A stretch of DNA of 50,354 nt, taken from positions 1 through 50,354 of the forward strand of contig VGTL01000014.1 of the NCBI GenBank assembly GCA_016874675.1, read 5' to 3'. Below, in pieces: positions 1-9,269 of this stretch. Position 1 is the stretch's first letter; each line of letters starts with the position of its first letter. Below the pieces are notes generated by a model that saw only the letters and a program-made list of their open reading frames with translations, did not search any database and was not told where the DNA came from. A program made the position numbers and the translations under genes. This DNA is from Methanobacteriota archaeon. GTDB taxonomy: Archaea; Thermoplasmatota; DTKX01; VGTL01.

Positions 1-32
1 CCGGATTGGGTATTTTGAAGGACAGGTTTAAA

Positions 33-65
33 AAGGAGAGAAGCCGTCCACGTCACGGGGACGGC
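33..65 (-). terminator. possible intrinsic terminator after the C_GCAxxG gene
   Basis: A perfect 7-bp stem (GCCGTCC at 43-49 with GGACGGC at 59-65) around a 9-nt loop. Read on the minus strand it is followed within about 10 nt by a run of five T. It lies downstream of the minus-strand gene ending at 192, beyond the repeat at 83-190. The TTTAAA here could instead be a promoter element for something outside the window. Confidence 0.35.
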
Positions 66-82
66 CGGCTTTCACATAGGTG

Positions 83-190
83 CTCCCTTGCTGCCTTCCC
101 TTGCTGCCTTTCTGCCTTTCTGCCTTGCTGCCTTCCTGCACCCCTTGCTCCCTTGCTGCCTTGCTGCCTTTCCCTCTCTGCCTTCCTGCC
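83..190 (-). repeat. short tandem repeat array, C-rich arm only (R1)
   Basis: An irregular array of 7-8 nt units such as CTTGCTGC and CCTTTCTG on the plus strand. It abuts the stop codon of the minus-strand C_GCAxxG gene, so in that gene's transcript the array would be purine-rich (GGCAGCAAGG-like). It is the most degenerate member of the heptad family described in the findings. Confidence 0.6.
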
Positions 191-191
191 C

Positions 192-686
192 TCAGTCGTT
201 CTTCCCGTACCCACCGCGCGCCTCCTTCTCGACGATGTCGGCGAGGATGTCCATGGCGCCGAGGACGTAGGACGGGCAACGCCGGTCGAAGAGCTTCTCT
301 TTCTTGGCCTGGATGCGGCCCCGGTCGGTGCCGATGTCGCAGCCCAGAAGGTCGCGGCATCGGGTGGAGCCGAAGCGGCGGGAGAACTCCTCCTGGAGGT
401 CGCGGGCCATGGCGTAGACGCGGTCGAGGTGGCGATGGTCGCCGCCGGAGTCCCGACCGTAGAGGAGCCCCAGGGCCATCAGCGTGCCGGTCATGGCGCC
501 GCAGGGGCCGCCGCCGCGGGCGATGCCGCCGCCGAACGCCGTGGCGGCGCGCGGGATGCCGCGCTCTCCCACCCCGAAATGCTCCGCCACCGCCTTCGAG
601 GTCGATTCGGCGCAATTGAAAAGGGCTCCGAAGTTCTCCCCCGCCGCCCTCGCGAGCTCCTTCCTGTCGACCCTGTACGAGACCAT
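192..686 (-). CDS. C_GCAxxG_C_C family redox protein
   Basis: 164 residues matching the C_GCAxxG_C_C family of small proteins with conserved, presumably redox-active or metal-binding cysteines. The signature cysteines are visible: C25 in FNCAES, C62 in GPCGAMTG (the GCAxxG element), then C110, C116 and C137. No membrane segment or signal peptide is seen, so it is probably cytoplasmic. The ATG at 686 has a GGTGAAGGA ribosome-binding site immediately upstream. A separate gene from the radical SAM protein behind it, from which a heptad repeat array separates it. The family's biochemical role is not established; disulfide or electron-transfer chemistry is an inference from the cysteines. Confidence 0.88.
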   Translation of the reverse strand: MVSYRVDRKELARAAGENFGALFNCAESTSKAVAEHFGVGERGIPRAATAFGGGIARGGGPCGAMTGTLMALGLLYGRDSGGDHRHLDRVYAMARDLQEEFSRRFGSTRCRDLLGCDIGTDRGRIQAKKEKLFDRRCPSYVLGAMDILADIVEKEARGGYGKND

Positions 687-739
687 TCCTTCACCACCCG
701 TCCCTCAACCCCGCTCCCTGACCCCCAAACCCCAAACTC

Positions 740-810
740 CGCTCCCAGCTCCCTGCTCCCTGCTCCCTGCTCCTTGCTCCCTGCTCCCTGCTCCCCGCTC
801 CCCGCGCCCT
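740..810 (-). repeat. heptad tandem array CCCTGCT/CCCCGCT, single arm (R2)
   Basis: About nine consecutive heptads (CCCTGCT, CCTTGCT, CCCCGCT) on the plus strand, i.e. AGCAGGG/AGCGGGG on the minus strand. The array ends 9 nt from the stop codon of the minus-strand radical SAM gene, so the G-rich strand is the sense strand of that transcript's 3' end. Confidence 0.85.
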
Positions 811-818
811 TCTTCCCG

Positions 819-1901
819 TCAAACGCGGCCGTGCCTTCGGAACGTGTTTATCCAGCCGAAGAGGTCCCCCATGTTCCGAAGGGGCTCCCCGAGCACCTTG
901 CTGGGCTCGACGATGCAGTGCATGTAGCAGGTGGTGCAGTCCTTCACCTTCCGGCGGGCCTCCCGCACCTCGGGGTCGAACCAGAAGTCCTTCAGGCGCC
1001 GCTTCCCGTCGAGGAGCGAGTAGAACTTCGTTATCGACGAGTCGTAGCAGGGGACCGCTATCTCGCCGGTCTTGTTGACGCAGCAGAAGAGGTAGGGGTG
1101 GCAGCGGTAGCGGAAGTCGCCAGTGACGAACGTCTCCAGGTAGGACTTGCCGGTCAGGATGGGATACTGCTTGCGCATCCTGATCAGCTCCGGCACGAGC
1201 CGCCTCACGTCGTCGGCCCGGTTGCGCCAGTCCATCTTCTTGGGGTCGTAGCGCGAGCCCTCCGTGGTCATGGTGGTCCAGTAGTCGTGGAACGTGGCAA
1301 AATCGAGCATTATGCCGTCCGCGCCCAGTTCCTTGGAGTACTTCACGATGGCCGTTATCTCCTCGATGTTCTGGGAGCATATCACCGTGTTGACGAGCAC
1401 CGCGCACTTGTTGGGCTTGGAGAGCCGCACCGCCTCCCTGACCCCCTGCACGACTGCGTCGTACTTGTCCACCCCCCGGATGTCTTTGTACTTCTGGGGG
1501 TCCAGGGTGTCCAGCGAGACAACGAGCACATCCAGCGCCCTCGTGTAGGCGTCGGCGTTGTCGGCGAGCGTGATGCCGTTGGTCGACACCTGGCTCAAGA
1601 GGCCCGTCCGGTCGCAGTGGTTCCCGAGCTCGCCCAGGTCCTTGCGCAGAGTCGGCTCGCCGCCCAGAAACGATACGGCGATGATGTCGAACTCGGCGAA
1701 CTGGTCGAGCACCCGGCAGAACTCCTCGGTGTTCATCTGGCCCTTCTTGAACTCGGGCCGCTCGTTGCCTATGGGGCAGAAGGTGCACCGCGAGTTACAC
1801 TGCCGGGTGCACTCGATGGAGCCGAAGAAGGGGCGCTTCCGGGAGCTCACCCGGTTGCGGAAGAAGGTCCCGGCGAACTTCCTCGTGGCACTCTTGGCCA
1901 T
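819..1901 (-). CDS. radical SAM protein with C-terminal cysteine-rich segment
   Basis: 360 residues. The radical SAM motif CxxxCxxC is seen at C35-C39-C42 (ECTRQCNSRCTFC), preceded by a basic N-terminus. A GGEPTL motif typical of S-adenosylmethionine binding follows at about residue 80. The C-terminal part carries RYRCHPYLFCC and CTTCYMHC, resembling a SPASM-type auxiliary cluster region. It should therefore cleave SAM to a 5'-deoxyadenosyl radical and modify an unknown substrate. Not MoaA: the usual MoaA C-terminal features are absent. The frame stays open far upstream of the ATG at 1901, but that part is antisense to the next gene and shows no family features. Divergent from the gene at 1985. 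Confidence 0.8.
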   Translation of the reverse strand: MAKSATRKFAGTFFRNRVSSRKRPFFGSIECTRQCNSRCTFCPIGNERPEFKKGQMNTEEFCRVLDQFAEFDIIAVSFLGGEPTLRKDLGELGNHCDRTGLLSQVSTNGITLADNADAYTRALDVLVVSLDTLDPQKYKDIRGVDKYDAVVQGVREAVRLSKPNKCAVLVNTVICSQNIEEITAIVKYSKELGADGIMLDFATFHDYWTTMTTEGSRYDPKKMDWRNRADDVRRLVPELIRMRKQYPILTGKSYLETFVTGDFRYRCHPYLFCCVNKTGEIAVPCYDSSITKFYSLLDGKRRLKDFWFDPEVREARRKVKDCTTCYMHCIVEPSKVLGEPLRNMGDLFGWINTFRRHGRV

Positions 1902-1984
1902 CGGAGGGCATGAAGGAAAGGGTAGGAGATAGCTTTTTTGGGGGAGGATAGATTGATTATCCCCCAGGCGCTTTCCGGGATGGC

Positions 1985-2881
1985 ATGAAGTGCGAGGTGC
2001 ATCCGGACCAGGATGCGCTGGGGACCTGCGTGTCGTGCGGCAGGGGGGTTTGCGCGATATGCAAGGTGAGTTACCAGGGGCTTGTCCACTGCAAGCAGTG
2101 CCTGGAGGCCGGGCGCATCGGGGGGGTGCGCCAGCAGGCGGTGATGCCGGTGGCCTACCCCTACAGCTACCCCTACGGGTACGGTTATGGCTACGGCTAC
2201 AGCTACCCCTATCCATATTATTCCTACCCGCAGACGCCGCAGCGGGCCACCGCCCAGCCCCGGGGCCTGCCGGACGGACGGCTGTTCCGCGTGGGCTCGG
2301 TGGGCAACCTCGCCTCGGGGATACTGGCTATCGTGGCGGGCATGACGCTGCTCATGGACGGCCCCCTGTTCAGCTACACGCAAGGCACCCACGACACCAC
2401 GTACGCGGCGGCCACCCTGTTCGCGGTGTTCCAGGTCCTAGCCGCGGTCGGCTTCCTGGGGTTCTTCCGCAACTACGGCACGTTGACCGGGGCGGCGGCG
2501 GCGATCATGACGTCGATAGCCGGCTTCGTCTACCTGGGCTTCCTGGGGGCGGCGACCGTTGATCCAGCCTCGTCGTTCGTTATGATCTACCTGGGCGGGT
2601 TGATGCTGGGCGTGAGCGGCATCGTCGCCGGAGTGGCCCTGGTCGACAACCGCAGGTTCCTCGACGGGCGCGACATGGCGGTCGCGGCGGGAATCCTGTT
2701 GATAATCGGCGGGGGGCTTCTGGCCGGGGTAATCGGTCTCTACATCATTGGCTGGGTGGCCATGGCCGTGGGCTACTTCATATCGGCGGTGGTGTTCTTC
2801 AGCGCCCCGGTCCCGAACCCTGCCGGGGAGCGGGCGGAGACGGCGGCGACACCGGCCTCCCCGCCGGGCTGGCAGTACTAG
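1985..2881 (+). CDS. B-box-like zinc finger / Tyr-Gly-rich membrane protein
   Basis: 298 residues in three parts. Residues 1-40 form a compact zinc-binding module (C3, H6, C15, C18, C23, C26, H35, C36, C39) resembling a B-box finger. Residues about 58-85 are a low-complexity run of Tyr, Pro and Gly (PYGYGYGYGYSYPYPYY). From about 100 onward come roughly six hydrophobic segments, starting at LASGILAIVAGMTLLM. The likely topology is a cytoplasmic finger and disordered linker tethered to the membrane. An AT-rich TATA-like element near 1955-1962 is about 27 nt upstream of the ATG, which fits a leaderless transcript. The function is unknown. Its last 83 bp overlap the convergent gene at 2799-3500. 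Confidence 0.8.
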   Translation: MKCEVHPDQDALGTCVSCGRGVCAICKVSYQGLVHCKQCLEAGRIGGVRQQAVMPVAYPYSYPYGYGYGYGYSYPYPYYSYPQTPQRATAQPRGLPDGRLFRVGSVGNLASGILAIVAGMTLLMDGPLFSYTQGTHDTTYAAATLFAVFQVLAAVGFLGFFRNYGTLTGAAAAIMTSIAGFVYLGFLGAATVDPASSFVMIYLGGLMLGVSGIVAGVALVDNRRFLDGRDMAVAAGILLIIGGGLLAGVIGLYIIGWVAMAVGYFISAVVFFSAPVPNPAGERAETAATPASPPGWQY

Positions 2882-3500
2882 GCGGCGACGCGGCCGAGAA
2901 GCTTCCCCCCCGGAGCACGTAAACGGCGCCGGCCCCGGTGAGGGCCAGGGCCCCGAACATCGCGGCGACCGCCGGGGAGGCGGGCGCCGGGCCCAGAAGC
3001 AGGACCCCGGCGAGCAGGGCCATCGTCAGCAGGAAGGCCACCCCCAGGAGCGAGAGCACCTGCCTCAGGTGCTCCCCGAGGGCCTCCTCGATGAGGCCGA
3101 TGTCGTGCCTCTCCCGCGGCCTCTCTCCGGCGAGGTAGTTGCCGAACAGGGCCGCGGTGGTCCCCAGCTCGTACAGGGCGAGCGAGCAGAGCACCGCCCC
3201 GGTCATCCCCAGGGCGACCGCCAGGTCGAAGGTTTCCAGCCCGTAGGCCCCGCAGAGGCCCGAGCCGACGAGGGCGGGGAGCGAGCCGTAGAGAACGGTG
3301 TCCTCGTGCCTGGCGAGGCTCCCGAATGCCGCGGCGACGCAGCCGCAGGCGGCGGTCACCGCGCCTATCAGGGCGACGACATCCCCGGTGCTCTGGGCCG
3401 TGGCGAGCGCCAGTCCCGTCGCCCCGACCGCCAGGAGCACCACCAGGAGCCGGAGGGCCGTCAGCGGGCCGCGCGTCGCCCTGAGCCGGGGGAACGCCAT
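2799..3500 (-). CDS. multi-pass membrane protein, last gene of the DUF58 operon
   Basis: About 233 residues, with six or seven hydrophobic segments over residues 12-195 and a loop rich in charged residues (RPRERHDIGLIEEALGEHLR) near residue 125. I do not recognise the family. The ATG at 3500 gives MAFPRL and lies inside the end of the DUF58 gene (40-bp overlap), so the two are translationally coupled. The C-terminal 35 residues are Pro/Ser-rich and run 83 bp into the convergent gene ending at 2881; this tail may be poorly conserved. By position it is a membrane partner of the MoxR/DUF58/DUF4129 system. Confidence 0.72.
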   Translation of the reverse strand: MAFPRLRATRGPLTALRLLVVLLAVGATGLALATAQSTGDVVALIGAVTAACGCVAAAFGSLARHEDTVLYGSLPALVGSGLCGAYGLETFDLAVALGMTGAVLCSLALYELGTTAALFGNYLAGERPRERHDIGLIEEALGEHLRQVLSLLGVAFLLTMALLAGVLLLGPAPASPAVAAMFGALALTGAGAVYVLRGGSFSAASPPSTASPAGRPVSPPSPPAPRQGSGPGR

Positions 3501-4771
3501 GCACCACCTCCTCCCTTGCGGAAGAACTTGTTCAGGGGGACCGCCAGCGGCCGGGTGAAGTCCCACTCGAAGGTCATCATCGTCCTGCGGAGCCTCGTCA
3601 TCCGGTTGGTCCGGCGCATCTCGAGGAGCTCGCGGGCGACCCGGGAGGGGGACGAGGCCGAAAGCTCGCCCTCGCCGGAATAGGGGGCCGGGCACACCAC
3701 GAGCACCCGGAACCCGCCCGAGGCCAGCTCCTCTAGCAGCCGGGGCATGAAATCGTCGATGAGCGGCGTGAAGGCCACCACCTGTGCGCCGGTGGGCAGG
3801 GAGCGCCTCACCACCCACGAGAGGTGGATGAGGGGGTGGCTCGCCGGGGTCTCGGGCAGCTCCTCGCGCTGGAGCAGGGTGGCCAGGTGGCGCCGGGAGG
3901 TTATGCCGGGCAGCACGCCGACCGTGTCCCTCACGAGCAGCAGGGTCAGCCGGTTGCGCGTCGAGAGCACCTGCTCGGCCACGGCGATGGACCCGGAGAT
4001 CGAGGCGTCGTGCGTGTTGCGCGTTCCGGCGCCCACCCGGGTCACGGGCCGAAGGTCCACGAGCAGGACGACGTCCCCCGTGCGCTCGTCCTCGTACTCC
4101 TTGCTTATCAGACGGTCCAGCCGGGCGGTGGCCTTCCAGTCGATGGACCGCAGCGGGTCGGTGGAAACATAGTCCCTCAGGCCGAAGAACTCGCTGCCGG
4201 TCCCCTTGAGGCGCGAGCGGACCTGTCCGAACGGCCGGTGGATGGCCGAGGGCAGGAGCTTGAGCTTGCGGGCGTCCTGCCTCTCCCGCCGCACCGAGAG
4301 CGTGGCCTTCTCCCCGGCGCGCCTCTCCTCGAACGAGAGGTGGAACATGTCACGGCTCCGGACCCGCAGGGGGCCGAGCTCGAGCTCGCCCAGCGCGTGG
4401 GGCCTGGCGGTGTAGCGCACCGTCCGGGACTCGTACGGCCCCAATGAGAGCACGTGGTGGGGCACGCCGCGCGTGACCTCGAGGGAGGGCGGGAGCAGGT
4501 CCAGCGTCTCGAGGATGCCGGACTGCCTTCCCTCCGGGTTGGAGAGCTCGAGGGTGACGTCGGCGGTCTCGCCGGCGTGGATGGCGTCCGGCTCGACGAC
4601 GCGCCGGACGTCGGGCGGCCGCCCCCCGGCCGGCGACACCAGGAAGGCCGCGGCGAAGAAGAACACCGCCGGGAGGCAGGCAAGGGCGATCTCCCACCTG
4701 CGCAGCGCGAACGCCACCACCGCCAGCAGGGCCATCGCCCCCAGGAGGCCGGCCCCTGCCCGGCGCCTCAA
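3461..4771 (-). CDS. DUF58 domain protein (membrane-anchored, vWA-like)
   Basis: 436 residues: two N-terminal membrane segments (residues about 8-45), an extracytoplasmic-type beta domain, then the DUF58 signature around residues 195-235 (GTGSEFFGLRDYVSTDPL then SIDWKATARLD) and VLLVDLRP, which starts the vWA-like fold. DUF58 proteins are encoded with MoxR AAA ATPases and are thought to be their partners. The start is a TTG at 4771 overlapping the upstream TGA (TTGA); the stop lies inside the next gene. The MoxR gene of this cluster (8165) is on the other strand, in the divergent arm. Confidence 0.9.
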   Translation of the reverse strand: MRRRAGAGLLGAMALLAVVAFALRRWEIALACLPAVFFFAAAFLVSPAGGRPPDVRRVVEPDAIHAGETADVTLELSNPEGRQSGILETLDLLPPSLEVTRGVPHHVLSLGPYESRTVRYTARPHALGELELGPLRVRSRDMFHLSFEERRAGEKATLSVRRERQDARKLKLLPSAIHRPFGQVRSRLKGTGSEFFGLRDYVSTDPLRSIDWKATARLDRLISKEYEDERTGDVVLLVDLRPVTRVGAGTRNTHDASISGSIAVAEQVLSTRNRLTLLLVRDTVGVLPGITSRRHLATLLQREELPETPASHPLIHLSWVVRRSLPTGAQVVAFTPLIDDFMPRLLEELASGGFRVLVVCPAPYSGEGELSASSPSRVARELLEMRRTNRMTRLRRTMMTFEWDFTRPLAVPLNKFFRKGGGGAWRSPGSGRRAAR

Positions 4772-5418
4772 AGCGAGCCGGCCTCCTTCATCGCGGCGTC
4801 GGCGAGCTTGAGGAACTCCTTTCGCTGGAGGGTCAGCACCGTTCCTTTCCGGGCCACGCCCAGGTCGCGGGTCTCGTCGAGGAAGCGCCTCATCGCCGGG
4901 CGGTCGCCCAGCGCGGGGTCATCGAGCGGGTGCTCCAGGGCAAAGGCGAGGCCCGGAGGATCCAGGCCCGCCCCGGTCATCAGCCTCTCGGTGAGCACCT
5001 CCCGGACCCAGGTCGCGGAGAGCACCCGGTCGGGCATTATAACGGGGAGACTGGGCGGGCATTCCGTCCCGAGCGCCACGACCAGCCGGTCGAGGTTGCC
5101 ATCGGCGTGCCGCCGGGGGAAGAAGTGGTGCCGCCAGGGCTCCGGCTCCCTCGTCCAGATGGCCGCCATCACCGCCATGACCACCCCCGCGACGGCGAGC
5201 AGCAGCCCCGCGGAGACCATGCGCGTACCGCCCTCGCGCAGGTAATAGTCCAGGGCGATGGCGGCACCGACCAGGGCCAGCCCGGATAGAAGGACTGTCA
5301 AGAGCGCGGAAAGGTTCCTCCGGAGCTCGGGCGCGTCTTCGGCCGGCGGGGCCGCCCCGGCTTCGCCCTCCCGGCCCGAGGCGGGAGCTTCCCGGGTCAG
5401 GCCGCCGCCCCCTTCCAG
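4768..5418 (-). CDS. two-TM protein of the DUF4129-DUF58 operon, probable CTG start
   Basis: About 216 residues with two adjacent membrane segments (LSALLTVLLSGLALVGAAIAL and MVSAGLLLAVAGVVMAVMAA), then a soluble domain of about 120 residues of no recognised family. The frame has no ATG, GTG or TTG before the first membrane segment. A CTG at 5416-5418 sits 4 nt after a perfect GGAGGTGA Shine-Dalgarno sequence (5423-5430), so I place the start there; a second CTG at 5400 overlaps the DUF4129 stop codon as CTGA. The gene overlaps both neighbours, which indicates translational coupling. It is probably an accessory membrane component of the MoxR/DUF58 system. Confidence 0.75.
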   Translation of the reverse strand: MEGGGGLTREAPASGREGEAGAAPPAEDAPELRRNLSALLTVLLSGLALVGAAIALDYYLREGGTRMVSAGLLLAVAGVVMAVMAAIWTREPEPWRHHFFPRRHADGNLDRLVVALGTECPPSLPVIMPDRVLSATWVREVLTERLMTGAGLDPPGLAFALEHPLDDPALGDRPAMRRFLDETRDLGVARKGTVLTLQRKEFLKLADAAMKEAGSL

Positions 5419-6377
5419 GCCCTCACCTCCTCCAGCCCGGCCCTGAGCTGCTCCCGGGCGCGGGCGCGATGGGGCTCGCCCATGGGATGGACGCTGAAGA
5501 CGGCCTCCTCGAAGAGCGAGGTGAGGCCCTCGAGCGGCGGTGACGGGGCGCCCAGGAGGCCGGACCACATGCGCCTGAACTCCCCGGGCGTGGAGGACTT
5601 CTGCCGGAGTATCCCGCGCGCCGCGAGGGCCTGGACCATCCTCGCGTAGCTCTGAACGATGGCGGCGCGCACGTCCTTGGCGTCCTCGATCGTGGCGAGG
5701 CCGTCGTCCAGGATCATCTCGAGCTCCTCGATTATCTCCTCCTCCTCCCGGACGGCGGGCCGCTTCGAGAGCGCCTTGTCGGCCGCCTTGAGCCGGGACC
5801 GCCTGGCTGTCCTGAGGTAGGTCAGGAGCATCCGCCCGACGCCCGCCGCCAACAGCCCGACCACCAGGACGGTCATCAGCCAGGCGGCCCACTCGGGGAC
5901 CTCGATCTTGACCCCGCCCTCGTCGCCCCCGGTGCCGCCCCCTCCGGACTCCGTCTCCAGACGCCCGGCCCCGCCCCGTCCGCCGGCGGCCGGGGTCCGG
6001 CCCAGGTCGGGTTCGGCTCCCTCGGCCCTCCCGGCGCCGCCCGGGCCCGAGTCCACCGGTACGAGCGGCAGGGCTATTGGCGCCCCCGGCTGCTGCTGCC
6101 CGCCCGTGCCGTTTTTGCCGGCCCCGCCGCCGCCTCCCGCGGCCGCTCCCGGCGTGCCGCCCTCGCTGGCCTCCCCGGTGCCCCCGCCTCCGCCCCCCGT
6201 CTGGACCAGCGGGTCTCCCCTCCCGGTGCCGTTCCCGGAGCCCCGCTCCCCCGGCCCCTGGCCGGGACGGGATTCGGGCACCTGCAGGGAGTGCAGCTCG
6301 ATGACGAACCCGGCCATGGCGGCGATGGCGAGCAGGAAGAACATGAGCGGCACGGGCCCGGTCCGGAAATCGGCCAT
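5397..6377 (-). CDS. DUF4129 domain membrane protein with Gly-rich linker
   Basis: 326 residues. An N-terminal membrane segment or signal anchor (about residues 8-30) is followed by a Gly/Pro-rich, low-complexity extracellular-type region of about 120 residues. A second membrane helix (WAAWLMTVLVVGLLAAG) comes next, then a cytoplasmic DUF4129 domain with its characteristic AIVQSYARMVQALAARG and SSTPGEF motifs. DUF4129 proteins occur with MoxR/DUF58 and sometimes transglutaminase-like proteins. The first gene of a four-gene minus-strand operon (DUF4129, two-TM protein, DUF58, multi-pass protein). The ATG at 6377 is about 28 nt from a minus-strand TATA (6403-6410), so the mRNA is likely leaderless. 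Confidence 0.87.
   Translation of the reverse strand: MADFRTGPVPLMFFLLAIAAMAGFVIELHSLQVPESRPGQGPGERGSGNGTGRGDPLVQTGGGGGGTGEASEGGTPGAAAGGGGGAGKNGTGGQQQPGAPIALPLVPVDSGPGGAGRAEGAEPDLGRTPAAGGRGGAGRLETESGGGGTGGDEGGVKIEVPEWAAWLMTVLVVGLLAAGVGRMLLTYLRTARRSRLKAADKALSKRPAVREEEEIIEELEMILDDGLATIEDAKDVRAAIVQSYARMVQALAARGILRQKSSTPGEFRRMWSGLLGAPSPPLEGLTSLFEEAVFSVHPMGEPHRARAREQLRAGLEEVRAWKGAAA
5423..5430 (-). promoter_or_regulatory. full-length Shine-Dalgarno site GGAGGTGA
   Basis: An exact complement of the archaeal 16S rRNA 3' end. The 4-nt spacer to CTG at 5416-5418 decides the start of the two-TM protein gene, which has no standard start codon. The site is inside the end of the DUF4129 gene, so it could also occur by chance as Glu-Glu-Val codons. 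Confidence 0.6.
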
Positions 6378-6386
6378 GTGAACAAG

Positions 6387-6393
6387 TTTATAT
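6387..6393 (+). promoter_or_regulatory. TATA box for the DUF2207 gene
   Basis: TTTATAT. An initiation site 26-28 nt downstream falls at about 6416-6418, between two candidate ATGs (6408 and 6423), which supports the ATG at 6423. Confidence 0.6.
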
Positions 6394-6402
6394 CGACGAT
6401 TT

Positions 6403-6410
6403 GGTATATG
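6403..6410 (-). promoter_or_regulatory. TATA box for the DUF4129 operon
   Basis: CATATACC on the minus strand, centred 28-29 nt from the ATG at 6377. The two divergent promoters therefore interleave within about 45 bp, and the two operons probably compete or are co-regulated. Confidence 0.5.
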
Positions 6411-6422
6411 AGAATTGTGGCG

Positions 6423-8164
6423 ATGACCCGTTCCGCAATTGCCGTCATGCTGATTTTGCTCGCTCCCGCCGTCGGCTGCGCCGCCCCCGCCGGGGCCGAG
6501 CCGCCCAGAAGGTACACGATCGACGAGCTGGAGGTGGTCATAATGATCTCGCCGGACGGCACCGTCCGCGTGCTCGAGAAGATCGTCTTCAACTTCACCT
6601 CCGGGAACTTCACCATGGCCTACCGGAGGATACCGCACTACGGCTTCGAGGAGCTGCGGGAGGTGTCGGTCCACAACGAATCCGGGGACATGCTGAAGAG
6701 CGGCTCGACCTACTCCTTCGACTGGTTCCGGGGCGTCTACGAGGTGCGCTGGACTTTCGACCCGATACTGGGTCCGGCCAACGCCACTTTCCTCGTGGCC
6801 TATGTTTACAGGGGCGCGGTCACGCAGGTCTCCAAGGACCAGGACGCCATCGACTGGTACGCCGTCGGGCCCGAGTGGGAAGTCCCCATTGGTCATGTGA
6901 ATGTCACAGTGATGCTCCCGGCGGACTACTCCAACTCCACGCTGCTTAGGACCTCGCCCAGGAACATGGACCGGCTGTTCACCCCGATGGGCACCTTCCT
7001 ATTCCTGAACCGCTCCGAGCTCCCGGCCCGGACGCCCGTGCGCGTGGTGGTCCACTTCCCCAAGAGCGTCGAGCTCTCGGTGTCCTGGGAAAGGTACCTG
7101 CGCGAGAACTGGTTCCTCGTGGCGATGCTGTTTTTCGGCATCACCCTGCTCGTGTTCGCCCTGAACTCGGTCATCCGGGTGGTCGCCTCCCGGTTTCCGC
7201 CGGGCTCTCCCAGGCCCGACAAGCGCCTCCACGCCAACCCGGCGAAGCTGGCCACCCTCCTCGACGGAAGGTACACCCCCGGGGCGTTCCTGTCCGGCCT
7301 GGTGGCGATGGGCCGGGCGGGGACGGTGAGGATGGCCCACGACCCGGCCTCCGACGACCTCCTGTTGGAAACGCGCGAGCCCGAGGACGTGCCGGGCGGC
7401 CACGACGCCACGGTGCTCGCGGCGCTGGCCGAGGAGCGGTCGGCGCGGGGCCTGGCGGCCCAGTGGCCCGGCCTCCGGGCGCAGCTGCAGAGGCTCTGCC
7501 GCATGGAGCTCAAGTACGACGGCATGATCCGCTTCAGCGGCCGGCTGCCGGTCGCGCCCGTGCTGGGCGGCCTCATCCCCCTCATCCTCGGGCTGTCACT
7601 GCTGGGCGTGCTGGTCTACGCCGACCAGTGGGACGCGGTGCTGTGGGGCGGCGTGCTCCTGGGGCTGTCCCTGATGGGCGCCACCATCCTGGTCGTCGGC
7701 GGGGTCCTGACGCCCAACCGGAGCTTCCGCGGCGCCCGCGAGGTCGCGGTCCAGCGCGCCTTCCTAGCCGGCATCGCCACCCGGCTGGAGGAGACGGCCG
7801 CTTCCAAGCCGGCCGAGTTCGCCGCGCCGTTCATCCAGTTCCTGCCCCTGCTCGTCGCCGCCAACGCCGGCAAGCGCGGCCGCCTCCCCGAGCTCCTGCG
7901 CAGGATATCGTCGGCTGGCCCGGGCGCCCCCCTCGACGTCCACTGGTACGACTTCCTTGACCGGTCGGCGGGCGAGCCGGGGACGGCGGGCTGGTTCGGG
8001 CGGACCTTCTCCGCCACCTCGCAGCAGCTGCCCGCCATGCTTGCCACGCTGCCGGAGGCCGCTGCGGCCGAGCCGGTGGAGAGCGGCCTCTACCAGGACG
8101 GTCCGGAGGGCGCGGCGCCGCCCGGGACGACGGGGCAGGAGCCGCCCGAAAGGAGGAATCGAGG

Positions 8165-8168
<4 letters not shown>
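6423..8168 (+). CDS. DUF2207 family membrane protein
   Basis: 581 residues. A clear signal peptide (MTRSAIAVMLILLAP then AVGCAAPAGA) precedes an extracytoplasmic DUF2207 domain (YTIDELEVVIMISPDGTVRV, with IPHYGF and DWFRGVYEVRWTF) carrying several NxS/T sequons. Next come a membrane helix (NWFLVAMLFFGITLLVFAL), a cytoplasmic region, a pair of membrane helices (near residue 385) and a soluble tail. The upstream ATG at 6408 is less likely because it lies too close to the TATA box. The gene overlaps the MoxR start by 4 nt. Divergent from the DUF4129 operon, with which it presumably forms one envelope-associated system. Confidence 0.87.
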
Positions 8169-9127
<959 letters not shown>

Positions 9128-9130
9128 TGG

Positions 9131-9220
9131 AAGGGGCAGCGGGCAGCGGGGAGCGGGGGAAGACGGGCGTCGTCCCGTCACCGCTCCCCGCTCCCCTTCC
9201 CTCCCACTGCCCGCTGCCCT
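9131..9220. repeat. A-type heptad inverted repeat (R3)
   Basis: The left arm is built of GGGCAGC/GGGGAGC heptads and the right arm of the complementary GCTCCCC/GCTGCCC heptads. The right arm also contains CTTCCCTCCC, a block shared with the copies at 26019 and 33197. The centre, GACGGGCGTCGTCCCGTCACC, is a variant of the conserved core. It begins 4 nt after the MoxR stop codon. Confidence 0.85.
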
Positions 9221-9238
9221 TACCCGATATCAACAACA

Positions 9239-9246
9239 CTTATCTA
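9239..9246 (+). promoter_or_regulatory. TATA box for the HerA-like gene
   Basis: CTTATCTA, centred about 27 nt upstream of the ATG at 9270, consistent with a leaderless transcript. It lies just after the repeat at 9131-9220. Confidence 0.5.
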
Positions 9247-9269
9247 TCCAGTAGCCGCTTATTACGGCC

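Noticed and set aside
28-615. An alternative minus-strand frame over the C_GCAxxG gene
   Set aside because: Arg/His-rich product in a shifted frame; the cysteine family motif lies in the other frame.
6-1913. A long open frame on the plus strand antisense to the first two genes
   Set aside because: GC-rich antisense shadow: composition is dominated by Pro/Ala/Arg/Leu with no family motif, and the minus-strand genes carry clear motifs.
6408-6410. ATG 6408 as the start of the DUF2207 gene
   Set aside because: Only about 18 nt from the TATA centre; the next ATG at 6423 begins a better signal peptide.
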